From the NCBI GenBank assembly GCA_021018815.1, contig JAITYX010000042.1:3177001-3241000 (forward strand): a stretch of 64,000 nucleotides of DNA, given 5' to 3'. The translations under genes were made by a program, and so were the position numbers. This document shows positions 12,508 to 26,461 of the stretch, in pieces (position 1 is the first letter of the stretch; each line of letters opens with the position of its first letter). The notes beneath the pieces were generated by a model. That model ran no database searches. It saw nothing but the letters and a program-made list of their open reading frames with translations, and was not told the origin of the DNA. Origin of the DNA: Talinum fruticosum (Eukaryota; Streptophyta; Magnoliopsida; Caryophyllales; Talinaceae).

Positions 12508-14362
12508 AGTACTACTGCTTCAGTTGGACATGCTATTTCTGGGAGCTCTGGTCTTTCCATTGTAATATTTAAACACTATTGAGTATTGACATATGTACTT
12601 CACGGTGTATATGATTCTTTTGGTGAGGTATATACAAGCATATCATATTCTCATTCCTCAGAATTTTTCATTCCCTTCTTTGCCTGTTTTGCACTGTGTG
12701 CTTTATTTCACTTAAATGGTTCAATATCATTTTGCAACTCCTTTTGCTTCTGACACATAAGATTTGAGCTCTAGTCACTCTGGCATGAAAATCATAATCA
12801 TGTGATGTTCTATTCAAATTTTCAGAGGAAGCTTTAGAGCTTCTTGAGTTTGCATTGAAGCCATAGGAAATTTGGTAAGCAACACAAATCAAAGCATAAA
12901 TATCGTCCCGCCTATTGTACCGTTTTATTATTGGAACGATGACATACTGAATGTGTATATCATTGTTTAAAATAAAAAGTATAGTCTCGAATGGTATTTA
13001 ACCGAAACAAATCGATATGATCCAATACACAACCAAGCACCCAATTCCCAAACTGCACTGTTTTTTAATGAAGAGGTGCACTGTTTTTTAATGAAGACTG
13101 TACACCTCGGCTATACCGAGCATTACAGCACAATTTTTATAACTATAATACAAATACACAAATCAGTATTTTTTTCCCTTATTCTTATTCTTATTCTTCT
13201 CTTCACAAAATCCAAATACTTTTTGACTCTTGATAAAATTATGGATTCCTCAAATGTTGGTTACTGACAATTTAATGTTAAGTACATAAATAATACTATC
13301 CATCTATAAAGTTCTATCGTAAAAGAAGCCGGTAGACTAATGTTAAAGCCTAATGTTTGAGACATACTAAGGTCCCTTTTTTTTCTATAGAACATACTTA
13401 TCTTTAATACTCAATAATTTTCAACAAGTTTCAGCAATTTTTAATAACTTTACCTAATTTTCACTACTATACAACACTATAAGTACTTATTAAAATACTA
13501 AATACGTAGTTATATTTCTTATTAAATAACAATTTTTATCAACTCTCAATAACTTTAAGAATTTAACAATAAGCATTACAAAATTTATACCATAATCTTG
13601 AATCCATAAACTCAGGTCCCATGACAAGTGACAAGTAACAAGTATGGGAGGGGAGGGAGCAACAACATTTGCCATATATAAAGAAATAATTTTTTTCTTT
13701 TTGTGTCCCAAATATGGGTATATAAAGTTAAAATTACATAATAAATTATATAAATATTATAGTAATAAATAATTTTCACTTATAATACAACAATAAATAA
13801 TTGTTATAAATTTTGTACCTAATACATAATGTAACCTTTTTGGTTTCTTTCACTCAACATCCATCCATCTAAGCTCAACAAGCAATCTAATCGTATCCCT
13901 CTTCACCACAACTTTTATTCAACCAAAATTGATGGATATATTCGCCCATCACTTTTTTGGGCAATCAAAAATCAAAATGGATAAAGATGAAAACTTGGCA
14001 TTGTAATCAAATGGATATCTATTCCAACATTGTCACCTCTTTTTTCTTTTTTCTTTTTTTTTTTTCCTTTGGGGGTTTTGGCCCTAACACTCGGCAGTCT
14101 TTGATTTCTGCAGAACTTTGATTGGTTTTTTTGTTGATTGTGATCCTCTGTCTGCACAAATGATGATTCAGCATCGGTACTAATTTCTCTCTCCTTTTTT
14201 CTTCACCCGCAATATAATCCCATCGCTCAAAACCCCTCTTTGCTCCCCCAAAAACCCTTTTCCACTTTGCCCTCTGCCCAACAGCCGTCTCTCTCTCTCT
14301 CTCTATCTCACTCCTCAGGCCTCACTGCTCAAGGAACTCACAACTCTCTCTGACTGTCCAGA
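12508..14362. other. Intergenic region between ZFWD and CARB
   Basis: 3' flank of ZFWD, then AT-rich spacer with a short 24-bp duplication (actgttttttaatgaagagg) at about 13.05-13.10 kb. From about 14.2 kb it becomes CT-rich, which is the likely leader of CARB. No other gene is supported. Confidence 0.65.
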
Positions 14363-17300
14363 ATGGGTTACTGCATCCATCATTTCTCTGGGAAATTGAT
14401 TTCACCTTCACTTCCAACCCCAAAAGGCCATTCTTGCCCAAACCCACCTCATCCCATTTCACCCTTTTTCATTCAAAGAGGAGTTCTTGTTCTTCCTCCT
14501 CCTCTTCCCTAGACTTCCAACTCGACCCTTCAATCAAACGGTTATGGGGATCCAGGACCTGGGCAACCACCATAAGGGGCGAGCATGGAGGCGGCGCGGC
14601 CACCGTGAAAGACGCTGCGCCAACGGGGAAGAGGACTGATTTGAAGAAGATAATGATTCTGGGTGCTGGGCCAATCGTGATTGGGCAAGCTTGTGAGTTC
14701 GATTACTCGGGTACTCAGGCTTGTAAGGCCTTGAAAGAAGAAGGTTATGAAGTAGTTCTGGTAAATTCTAACCCTGCTACTATTATGACTGATCCTGAAC
14801 TTGCCGATAGAACTTATGTTACCCCTTAACCCCTGATTTAGTTGAACAAATTTTGGAGAAGGAGAGGCCTGATGCTTTGCTGCCCACTATGGGTGGCCAA
14901 ACTGCTTTGAATTTGGCTGTTGCATTGGCTGAAAATGGGGCTTTGGAGAGATATGGGATTGAGTTGATTGGGGCAAAGCTTGAGGCTATTAAGAAGGCTG
15001 AGGATAGGGAGTTGTTTAGGGAAGCTATGAAGAATATTGGGATAAAGACACCTCCTTCAGGTATTGGGACTACTATTGAGGAGTGTTTGGAGATTGCCAA
15101 GGAGATTGGGGAGTTCCCTTTGATTATTAGGCCTGCTTTCACCTTAGGTGGGACTGGTGGGGGATTGCTTACAATAAGGAGGAATTCGAGGCCATTTGCA
15201 AGTCGGGTTTGGCAGCTAGCTTGACCACTCAAGTGTTGGTGGAGAAATCTTTGTTGGGTTGGAAGGAATATGAGCTTGAAGTCATGAGGGATTTAGCTGA
15301 TAATGTGGTTATTATATGTTCAATTGAGAATATTGATCCTATGGGTGTGCATACTGGGGATTCCATTACGGTTGCCCCTGCTCAGACCTTGACAGATAAG
15401 GAGTACCAGCGGCTTAGAGATTACTCCGTTGCTATCATAAGGGAAATTGGAGTTGAGTGTGGTGGGTCAAATGTTCAGTTTGCTGTTAATCCTAAGGATG
15501 GCGAAGTGATGGTTATCGAAATGAATCCTAGAGTGTCAAGATCGTCTGCATTGGCTTCAAAGGCTACTGGTTTCCCAATTGCGAAGATGGCTGCCAAGTT
15601 GTCAGTTGGCTATTCATTGGATCAGATTCCTAACGATATTACCAGGAAAACTCCTGCAAGTTTTGAGCCTTCAATTGATTATGTGGTGACAAAGGTCAGT
15701 ATCTCATTCTGGGACTTATGCTTGCACCCCCCAAAAAAAAACAAGAAAAAGAAAAGGAAAAGAGATAAAAGAAGCCCAATGTCTCGTTCTATAAATGCCT
15801 TTTTTCGCCCTTTCCTGCATTCCTGTTCTGGAGCAGGGAATAGTAGAACCAAGCATCACAAGTAGTTGAGCCTTGTAGTGGTACTTGTTAATGATATCTG
15901 AAGAACGTGAATTTAACCAAGTGTTGCAATGCTGGCTTGGGTTTTGAATTTTGGGGCAGGAAATGGTTCAAAAACGGGTGCTTTCTTTCTATATCATATT
16001 GTTAACTCTTTTTGCACCAAAAAAATGTTGGTAACTCTTTTAATTGTTACTGTTGAGCCAAACTTTATGCATGGAAGATGGGTCTCTAATTTTGAGGAGC
16101 AGAAGCACTAACTGGAGAAGTACTATTTGCACATCACCATTTCTGATTATTCTATTTTCTTTTTATTTTTTGTTTCTTCATATTGGTTTATTTATGCATC
16201 TCATATTTTCTCCCTCTTAATAATTCCTTCGTGTATACGCTTGTTCAGATACCACGATTTGCATTTGAGAAATTCCCGGGTTCTCAACCGACGCTGACAA
16301 CTCAAATGAAGTCTGTTGGTGAAGCCATGGCAGTAGGCCGCACATTCCAAGAGTCGTTTCAGAAGGCAGTTAGATCTCTAGAACTTGGCTACTCGGGATG
16401 GGGATGTGCTCAGATAAAGGAATTGGATTGGGATTGGGAGAAGTTGAAGTACAACATCCGTGTTCCAAATCCTGACCGCATCCATGCTGTTTATGCTGCG
16501 TTGAAGAGAGGAATGAAAGTTGATGATATTCATGAGTTGAGTTTCATAGATAAATGGTTTCTCACACAGCTTAAAGAACTAGTTGATGTGGAGCAATATC
16601 TTTTATCTCAGAAACTGTCTGATCTCACAAAGGATGATTTCTATGAAATAAAGAAAAGAGGTTTCAGTGATAAACAGATAGCCTTTGCAACTAAAACTAC
16701 AGAGACAGAAGTCCGGTCAAAGCGGCTTTCCTTTGGTGTCACCCCAGCTTATAAAAGAGTTGATACCTGTGCCGCAGAATTTGAGGCAAACACTCCTTAC
16801 ATGTATTCTTCATATGATTTTGAATGTGAATCATCTCCTACTCAAAGGAAAAAGGTTTTGATTCTAGGTGGCGGACCAAATCGTATAGGCCAGGGGATTG
16901 AGTTTGACTACTGCTGCTGCCATACATCATTTGCTCTTCAGGTTTGTTATTGGATTCTGATATTTTACAGCAATTATGCTAGCCACTTCTTTATTTGCAT
17001 ATATACTTCCTTTTCTTGGTGAAATATTTGCTGTGGTGCATGTATGCATTCTTGGACTTAATTGCTATTGAACATCTTGTCTCTGTCTTATTGGCGTCCA
17101 AAAACACTAATTCATATGCTTGCTGCGGCCATTTTTGCTAAAGCTTAATATTGAGTATGTGAGATGTGATATATCTCCTGCTCTGTTAGGTACATAGCTA
17201 CATGATACATATTCTGCTTTTCATATTTACTGTTTTTCTATCATTGAAAAGGAATTTCTTTTTTTGGGACTGATTTATCATTGGACAAAATTGTCAAGTT

Positions 17301-18992
17301 TTTATTTTATGATTACTGATGGTTTAAACTAAGCGCCATTAGATGGGCACACATGCTGTAAGTTTTTGTTGTTTGTTTTCTCTTTCAAATTCCAGATATT
17401 TATTTATGCTCTACTGATAAGTTGTTTATGTTTCTTTGCAGGGTGCTGGGTATGAGACTATCATGATGAACTCAAATCCTGAGACTGTATCCACAGATTA
17501 CGACACTAGTGATCGGCTGTATTTTGAACCTCTTACTGTTGAAGATGTTCTGAACATCATAGACCTAGAACGCCCGGATGGCATCATTGTGCAATTTGGT
17601 GGTCAGACCCCCTTGAAGTTGGCATTGCCTATTCAGCGGTATTTGGATGAGTTCAAGCCCATGAGTGCAAGTGGGGCAGGTCCGGTTAGAATTTGGGGAA
17701 CATCACCTGATTCTATTGATGCAGCTGAGGACAGAAAAAGATTCAATGCCATCTTGGATGAGTTGAAGATTGAACAGCCAAAGGGGGCATTGCCAGGAGC
17801 GAAGCTGATGCTCTTGCAATTGCAGCAGATATAGGCTACCCTGTGGTTGTGAGACCTTCATATGTCCTGGGTGGCAGGGCAATGGAGATTGTATACAATG
17901 ATGAAAAATTGATTACATATTTGGAGAATGCTGTAGAGGTTGATCCTGAGAGGCCTGTTCTGATTGATAAATACCTATCTGATGCCATTGAAATCGATGT
18001 TGATTGTTTGGCTGACTCTTATGGTAATGTAGTAATTGGTGGGATAATGGAGCATATCGAGCAGGCTGGAGTTCACTCTGGTGACTCGGCCTGCTCACTG
18101 CCCACCAAGAGTGTTTCCACTTCATGTTTAAACACCATTAGGTCCTGGACCACAGAACTCGCTAAGCGGCTGAATGTATGTGGGCTCATGAACTGCCAAT
18201 ATGCCATCACTGCTTCTGGGGATGTCTTCTTGCTCGAGGCGAACCCCGTGCATCACGTACAGTGCCATTTGTGTCAAAGGCTATAGGCCACCCATTGGCT
18301 AAATATGCTTGCTTGGTCATGTCAGGGAAGTCTCTTGCCGACTTGAACTTCACCAAGGAGGTCATCCCCAAACATGTGTCAGTAAAAGAAGCCGTCCTCC
18401 CCTTCGAGAAGTTCCCGGTGCAGACGTGTTGTTGGGCCCTGAGATGCGAAGCACGGGTGAAGTCATGGGCATCGCCTTCGACTTCTCATCATCCTTCGCC
18501 TTAGCCCAGATTGCAGCTGGGCAGAAGCTACCCTTTTCCGGGACCATGTTCCTGAGTCTTAATGATCTGACAAAACCCCACCTCCCCGCCATCGCCCGTT
18601 CCTTCCTAGATTTGGGATTCAACATAGTTGCTACATCCGGGACTGCCCATGTTCTAGAATTAGAAGGGATACCCGTTGAGCGGGTTCTGAAGATGCACGA
18701 AGGTAGACCTAATGCAGGTGACATGGTTGCAAATGGGCAGATCCATTTGATGGTGATCACAAGCTCCGGAGATGCCCTCGATCAGAAAGACGGAAGGCAG
18801 CTAAGAAGGATGGCTCTTGCTTATAAGGTTCCAATTGTGACAACAGTCGCTGGTGCCCTCGTGACCGCAGAAGCAATCAGGAGCTTGAAGTCCAGCCCTA
18901 TCCAAATGCATGCACTTCAGGACTTCTTCAAAGAAGGGACTGAAAATGCAGCTGCTAAGACATTGCAGTCGGTGTCATCTTCTCAACACTGA
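14363..18992 (+). CDS. CARB: Carbamoyl-phosphate synthase large subunit, plastid (frame broken at six sites)
   Basis: Large, ammonia-using subunit that makes carbamoyl phosphate for arginine and pyrimidine synthesis in plastids, together with CARA. Exons: 14363-15694, 16249-16941, 17442-18992. Ser/Thr-rich transit peptide, then [20 protein letters not shown] at about residue 93. First ATP-grasp domain: [43 protein letters not shown]. The oligomerisation part is in exon 2. Second synthetase half begins [16 protein letters not shown] (about 646) and has [23 protein letters not shown] and LLEANP. The MGS-like regulatory domain closes the protein ([18 protein letters not shown]). The frame is interrupted by apparent one-base losses near 14418-14425 (CCCC/AAAA), 14826-14827 (TT), 15164 (A after GGGGG), 17783-17787 (G5), 18244-18247 (C4) and 18414-18418 (CCCGG). 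Allowing for these six bases gives about 1193 residues, the expected length, with all catalytic motifs kept. Assembly error is likelier than decay; a non-functional paralogue is the alternative. Confidence 0.9.
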
Positions 18993-19276
18993 GCAGGTGG
19001 TTGAGGTAGGTGATGATTCTGGCTCTTTCTAGATTTGCCTTGAAATAATGTCAACATCTTTTCTTCAGTTATATTGGTTCTTGGGATTTTGCTGTATCAT
19101 AAATTGATGAGTGTACTACTAGTGACTGGGATTTTGTAGGATTTGATGCTAATGAATGCCCAACTGGCTTGAAGCCATTGCCTGGTTTCTATCAGTGACA
19201 GTTTTTCTTGATCTCCCTATTTTTTTTTCTGCATTATGCTGATAGACATATCATGCTTATCTTTGCCATAAAAATC

Positions 19277-19278
<2 letters not shown>

Positions 19279-19322
<44 letters not shown>
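19279..19322. repeat. (TC)n microsatellite
   Basis: About 22 uninterrupted TC units in the 3' flank of CARB, about 290 bp after the stop codon. Confidence 0.97.
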
Positions 19323-19326
<4 letters not shown>

Positions 19327-19576
19327 GGGATGTAATAGAATTGTCTTTGTATCGGTTTTGTAGAACTTGTGGTTTGTGTTTGATGAGCATTTTAGTTGTG
19401 TGAGTACGAAATAAGTTCACAGAGACGAGAAACTCATGGTCTGTGTTCAATGACAGAAATTTTGTTTTAAGTTTTATTAATAATAAATAAGTATTTAGAT
19501 TATGATTTTTAAGTAAGTAAAAAATGAGTCAAACAAACGAATATAGACCAACAAGTCCCAAACAGTTCGAGCTCTT

Positions 19577-19738
19577 GCCCAAGTTCAAGCCTTAGGAGAG
19601 CCCAACTTAAGATTGATTTTGTCGAGTTTCCAGTCTCATAAACTCAGACCCGTGCTTGCCCAAGTTCACACCATGGGTGAGCCCAAGATTGGTTTTGTCG
19701 AGTTTCAAGTCGCATAAACCCAGACTTGTGCTAGGCCC
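19577..19738. repeat. Degenerate 81-bp tandem repeat
   Basis: Two copies starting at gcccaagttca (19577 and 19658) share gattgrttttgtcgagtttc and cataaac(t/c)cagac. They diverge by substitutions and a few small indels. Origin not recognised. Confidence 0.75.
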
Positions 19739-22700
19739 AGCTTGGAAAAAAAAAAACCCGATATTTGATTATTGGTGAGAAGAATTAGAAATACATGGGA
19801 TAGTAGAAAATGAAGCAACGGGTCCTAATACATAACAAATTTTGGATCTCAATTTTATCTACTGAATAGTAGTACATTCTTTTTAAACCTTTTTTTGGGT
19901 CTTTGGTAAAGACATTTAGCATAAATCAAACAAAAAATCAACATGTCAATGTAGAAGACAATAAGAAAGGAAAAGTTGGTCCTCTTGAGAATGCATAATC
20001 TTCTTTTTTTATTAAAAAAAAAAAGAAAAACAGTTAGAAATTAAAAATACATGGCATACAAGCCTTACATCTTTGCGTAGATTTGATTGAGTGTAAATTA
20101 ATGGTTTTGTGGGGAAAGGAAGAAGCTAAGAAAGTGACATTGCATGCATATTACCACACATTCTCTTTGATTCTCGACGCGCACTACACTACAAATCAAC
20201 AAAGCTATAACATCCAAGCTTTTCTTCGAGCACAACCTGACATACTGGTTGTTTGGTTTGGATACGGGTTAGATAAGTTTTAAATTGGGTTATGCTTTGG
20301 CTCAACGTTTTTTAGGTTGGTTTGAGTTCAAGTTAGATGATTTTTTATTTGGCTCAACCGATAGTTTGGTCAATGAGCATTGTCTTGTAAAAAGAAACAA
20401 TTTTATTGGAAGATTCGGGTTAGATTCGCTTTCATTCAAGTTAGTTCAGAGTTTGGATCCATTTTGGGATAAACAAGTTGGTGTCAAGTTCAGTGTTAGT
20501 CCAAGTTGTTTTCTGATATTGGATCAGTTTTGCTACGCCTACTAGCAAGATTTATAGGATGAAATTTAGCAAGATTTATAGGATGAAATTAATCTTCTTT
20601 TTACGGATGAGGAGCAAAGACCTAATCCAATTGATTTAGAGTTATTCCACCATATAGTTTGAAGTCTACGTTTGGATTGATTTTTTAAGATTAAATAAGT
20701 TTATATGAAAAATAGAATTTATTTATGTTTTATGTTCATTTATATTCTTTTATATTCGTTTTTGTTTATATTTCTTTTTATGTGCGTTTTGTATGTAAGT
20801 TCGAACAGGTTTGTTGTATCAGATTTTTATAATTTTAAATTGTTAAAAATAAAAAATAATAAAAACTATTTGTTTTTGGTCTCATATCATATTGGCCTCT
20901 ATGTCAATGAAACTGATAGTAGCAATCGATATCGATTGGACTAGTATGGACCGATGTTTGACTAGTGTATATATATACCAATGAAGTAATTAGTTTAGGG
21001 GTCAAAACTAAAATCCTAAATACATTATGATTCAGATTTGATTCTCCTTCTTCTAATATATTATAAGTGTATTAGATTGTTCTTTGTAGCTCATCTAAAT
21101 CAAAAAATTATCGATTTATAGTATAATATTTAAAGCTATGATATGTAGAATTTACAACAAAAATCCAAACCATGATATGTTCTTTTTAGGTCTTTGATTA
21201 CTCACTGGCTAAAGGTGAAGATCAACCTGTAAGAACAAATTATCCTAATATAAGTTCATTGTTTTCCAAAACTCGAATCCAATATTTTTTTTAAAATTTT
21301 TTTACAATAGTAGCAAACCCACCTAAAATTTCATATCAGATAAATATAGTTTAGGTGAGGGGCCTAGATGAGGGAAAACATTGGGAGGGGGAGAACACAG
21401 GGTTTGAACTCACACATCCTTTTGGGAATGTGAGTTTTCTTCCGTTAGATCACTCCTCAATGATTGTAGCGTCGATATCAAAATACTTAAATTCATCGGT
21501 TTCAGTAATCTGGACTGTATTAAGTGACTGTTTATATCATCAATGCAGTCTAACTTAATTCTTTTTAAATTTTGTGTTATGTACTTTCAACATCACTTCA
21601 ATTTATTTATTTTTTTAATCCTACGAATTTTTGAACCAAAGATGAAAAACCAAATGTGTTGCATATGTTTCATATAAGATAATGATTATATATTATAAAT
21701 TTTTGTCCTTCATAATTTTGTCATCTAGAATTTATTTAAGTGAATGGATTTTGATTTTTGTGGCCTTTGATCATGACATTTTTATTTACCCTTTGTTTTA
21801 TTATCACTATTTTTTGTAATTTTGTAGGGGTAAATAAAATAGCATTAAGGATAAATGAGCCCAAATTTTCCACTTTGTGAGTAGTCATCTTTTGAGATTC
21901 ATTTTATTATTCCATCTTATTGATTAATGTCCAAAAAATTTAAAAAGTTATGAAAGGACAAAATAGGGAGATATAGTTGTATAATAAATATTAATAAAAT
22001 AGACATTAAATTTATATTAATATGATGAGACATGTAAATAAATCAAAAATATCATGAAGACAACACTAAAGTTTTAAGAATAAAAAATAAAATAAACCAA
22101 TCGCAATAAACTTATTGTACTTTTGATATATTTTTATCAATGCAAATATAATTTCTCTTTAACATAACTGCACCAACCAACTTATATGATCAATTAGTAT
22201 TCTTTTCGACGTATAATTTTTATTAAATTTACGGAACTTATTCAACTTAAAACAAGAAAGACACACACAATACTCGTATGACTTTATTTTGTTGAATCAT
22301 TTCCGTCCATGATTTACCAATGTCACTCAAAACAGAAGACATATTTTGAATCAGAATTTACGACATAAATCAAGAGATATTTTATCAGTTAAATTAACAT
22401 ACTCGATTTAGAGGGCTCTTCAAACATCGCAAATGCTCCTCTCCCTCTCTTTCTCTCAATTGGAGCAAAAATTTATCACATCTTGTCAATTTGATGTGCT
22501 TTTCTTTATGGAAAAAGTTTTTGGGACTGACTGTTGAAGGATGAGTACCTCTCAATGCCCTCTTGTTGATCTTTAGTTGATGAAAATGTGATTACTTTAA
22601 TTATGTCCTTAATAAGGCCTGCAGTGGCATGTCTAATTAAGATTTCCCTTTCAACTTAAGTACAATTTGAATTAATTCGCATGTAACAATATTCGGATAC

Positions 22701-23222
22701 AATATTATTAGATGTCGGATCAATTGAAATTTTATTTTCTGCTTAAAAGTCGATGTCAACCTAGAAATCATGTCTACATTTGCTAGTTTCTCAGTGGGAA
22801 TAAATCACGACAACCAGTCGGAGGAGAGAGATTTGTTCGAGAAATTCTAACAACAACTTCATTATAGGTCCTGTTTACGCAGAGTTTGAAATTCAATTAT
22901 GTTATCGATCGAGAGTTTGAAATTCAATTTATTTACATATAAAATCAATTTACGACTTAAAAAATACATAATATATGATTATGGTGTTATATATATAAGA
23001 ATTTTCGAGGACGCTTTTATATCATCAATTCATCATATAATAGGAATAAGATAAAGTTAAATGCATTTTAATATGCTCGACTATGTTAGATGAATATGAT
23101 AATTGCGATATTTTTCGGAAGAATTTGTCTCAAATTTTTAGTATGAGACAGATATATCTGAATAAATTCGAGCATTTTATACATATATATTATGTAAGGA
23201 CTAAAATTTGTAATATGCATGA

Positions 23223-23223
<1 letters not shown>

Positions 23224-23306
<83 letters not shown>
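23224..23306. repeat. (TA)n microsatellite
   Basis: Over 40 uninterrupted TA units. The encoded IY-repeat frames on both strands are artefacts of the repeat. Confidence 0.97.
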
Positions 23307-23308
<2 letters not shown>

Positions 23309-25397
23309 TTTTTGACGTCATAATCCACTAAATAGATATTTATATTAGGATAGGGTTATGAAAATGGTATCCCAACCCACTTACAAGATGGCAGGTTGCT
23401 TGAGCCTCAAAAAGGTGGAAAAAGAAATGAGGGTGACAAGCAATTCTAATGATATTTTTCAAACTTGAATCATTTTTTATTGGGTGGTGATAAAAGTTAT
23501 ATATGGAAATTATAAAAAAAAAAATCCTATGCTTGAGTCAATATGCAATATGATTTAAATGTTGCTTATTAAATTTAAATATTTGTGGATCATATTAATG
23601 GATATAAATAATATATTAACATACATAAAGTTTTATAAGTATTAAAAATTATAGAATTATGATAATTTTAGATAATTCATAAATAAAAATCTATCGCCTT
23701 TTAGTTTAATATTTATTATGTAATGGTATATATAGTTTTAAGATTAACATAAGACATTTGTTTTATATTTTATATCGAGCCCTTTATTATTTTGATTATT
23801 TAGTTATTTGATCATTATCAATCACATCATAATAAATTATAAGTAAGGAGAAAAAATAGAATTAAAAAACTACGAGTGTAAAAGTATGATAATGTGATTA
23901 TATTAGATAGTCAATTAACTGTCATATTTATTTTTTCGTAAATATAATATAATATAATGTAGCTTGAATACCTCGATCCAACTAGCTAGCTGTAATATCG
24001 AATAAAATAGATCGATAGAGAAGTCTTTTAGGGGCATAATCCACTCAAGTCGTAAATATTTAAGGTAAAAATACTCTAAATAAACACGTTTTTAAAATTA
24101 GAACTTAAAATCTCCTCCTTCGCCGAGTGAGACTGATGTTACGTTAACTAACACTTTAATATTACGTATGTTTTGAAAGTAAACTCTAATTTAAGATCCA
24201 TAATCTATGTCACGGAACGCTCCGAAATTATCGTCTAGGAACACTTTGCACCAGTGCCAGAGTAAGAGTTGTCTAGAGAGAGAAGGGGGGAAGAGAGACA
24301 GCTCATAAGGTAGGCAGTATAGGATGGAGCCACACAGCCTACGAATCCCTCGAACTTCGACCCCTGCGTAGGCCACGTATACTTATGCATGGGGATCCCA
24401 CCAGAATATGCCATTGTCCACCCCCTCCATTCTATTTGGCTCCGCCCACACTCGTCTTGCAAGGATTCCTTTTTATATTAAATTTAAATTCACATAATAC
24501 ATAAAATTTTTATTAATTCACAGTATTATCTATTGTAATATTCCTTGTGCCTTAAGAAAATATGACATAGTCTATAAGTGTTACAAAAAACTTGCTCATT
24601 ACAATGTCATTATGTGTTGAGATAGCAGTCATGAATATAAATCCAATTTTACCCCTGACTTCTCTCTTCTTTTGTTATATTGTAAATCTATTATAATAGC
24701 CTGTTTGGATTAATAAAAAGAAACACTTACTAAGTTTTAAATCAGTAGGGTTTTTTGACGACATAACATATTGAATTGTAAATCAGGATGTTGTATTTAA
24801 GTTATTTCATATATTAGATTAATAGAATAATGTTAATTTACCATTTAAAGTAATTAAATCAAGTTTAAATTCTATAATAGAATGTTGTTCATATTCGGAT
24901 TCAAACGATTTCTTTAAAAGCTTCAACAGATGTGTAACTTGTGTACATAGTATTATTGTTGTGTTAGTATACATCATGTTTGTGTTATGCTACATATATA
25001 GTATCATCAGTATTGCTATATTAATGTTTGTAAAGTATCATTTTAAGGTCACGTTCTTTTTAACTTTCTGCACAAAAAAAAAAGAACTTTTTAACTTTAA
25101 ATTTATAAGTATTTATAGCTTCTTAATTCTTTTAAAATTATTTTATAATTACTTATATATTTTTTATAAGTAACGATTGTTGCTTATAAAAAGAATATAG
25201 TTTAAAGCCTACGAGTAATGTTAAAATTTTATCGGATCCGATTTGGTTAATCAGAGTTAAAATTGATTGAATCCGAATTTTTATGAGTGATACCTGCATA
25301 GCACCCTACAAGCAGTATTCAAAAAGAAAAAGGGCTGAAATCGTATAGGCGCGCGACTGCTTCGTCTTCCCAGAACTCTCTCTCTCTCAGCTCACTC

Positions 25398-25405
25398 TAT
25401 AAATA
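25398..25405 (+). promoter_or_regulatory. TATA box of the SPX-MFS gene
   Basis: Good consensus TATAAATA in ctcactctataaatagtctg, followed about 30 bp later by a CT-rich leader exon (about 25430-25594), a leader intron (25595-26450) and then the coding start. Transcription start inferred. Confidence 0.65.
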
Positions 25406-25486
25406 GTCTGTGACGAATCACAGTTTTGCTAAGCTCTCGTCACTGCAACTCTCTCTCTCTCTCATCTCCTCTCTCTCTTTCTGTCT

Positions 25487-25555
25487 ATGTCTCCTTCTTC
25501 ATTCGATGCCTTCATATGCACCATTGCTCTCTGCCAAGTTTCAATTATTAGCTGA
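25487..25555 (+). promoter_or_regulatory. Candidate upstream ORF in the PHT5 leader
   Basis: A 22-codon ATG-to-TGA frame (starting MSPSSFDAFIC) sits in the first leader exon, upstream of the main ATG and separated from it by the leader intron. Only the frame is visible; regulation of translation is inference. No known peptide uORF is recognised. Confidence 0.35.
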
Positions 25556-26461
25556 GAAATTTCCATCTTCGTATCCAGCTCGCTTAATTTACAGGTTCTT
25601 TTGCTTCTCCAAGCTAAATGTCTCTTTTTCCTTTTTCTTTTGGTCGTTGGAGAGTGATCAAAGTTATTTGAATTTAATTTCCATTTCCCCTTGTCGTGCG
25701 ATATTGTTCCATTTGGTGGCCGGAGGATTTGATTTGTTTGAATGTTTGTTTAATTTCGAGGGTTAATTTGTTGGTTTTAATCGACGCGAAAGGGAACCAG
25801 GGATTTCATTTTAAGTTTTTAACAATATTTTGACTGCTCGTACGTACGAGAATCACGAGCCAAAAGAAGAAGAGTAAAGAAAAAGGGAAATGTGTGTGTT
25901 TTTTTCTCCCGACTAATGAAAAACCAGTTTTCATCTTTTTATCTCCGTTTTTTTAATTCCTTGTCATCCAAATTGAAAAATAAAGGCGAAAGATTGTGGC
26001 TTTGTGGATTTTTTTCATGCGTATGCTAATCCTTTGTCTTCTATAGGAATGCCTTTTTTTCACCAACTTTGTGTGGGCTAATAGCTATGTTTCATTTCCC
26101 ATATCGAGGAAAACCCTTCCCCAAAATGGTAGGTCTTAAACGGATTGGATTCACATATCGAAAGTGAAATATTCACGAAATCATTTGATTTGTGCTAGTA
26201 TTATATAATTAAGGAGACAATATTCACACAGGAATAAGGCATTGTGAGAGAGGAATTAATTTTGTTAAAACTTCTTTCTTGAAAATTTAGAATATAAAAG
26301 AAGTAAAATAGAGAAGTTTGATCTGGGTTTGAAGCTATTGTTGCATAGGAAGACAGGTTTGAGTTGTAGTATGTAGTTGATTCTCACAGTGTTGGCACAC
26401 AATTTGGGAGTCTTACAGAAATATGTATGACTTGTTTTCTTTGACTGCAGTATATTGAAGG

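Larger units (their letters stand above)
18993..25397. other. Long AT-rich intergenic region
   Basis: Over 6 kb without a supported gene. It contains (TC)n at 19.28 kb, a degenerate 81-bp tandem repeat at 19.58 kb, a 24-bp duplication at about 20.55 kb (agcaagatttataggatgaa), (TA)n at 23.22 kb and a GC-richer patch at 24.20-24.47 kb that stands out from its surroundings but has no recognisable ends. Open frames here are short and without motifs. Confidence 0.65.

Noticed and set aside
19561..20560. Frames with repeated Leu/Trp/Gly words around 20.2-20.55 kb as a protein fragment
   Set aside because: Interrupted by stops in all frames and without a family signature; looks like decayed repeat DNA.
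23083..23331. Ile-Tyr repeat frames on both strands
   Set aside because: Artefacts of the (TA)n tract.
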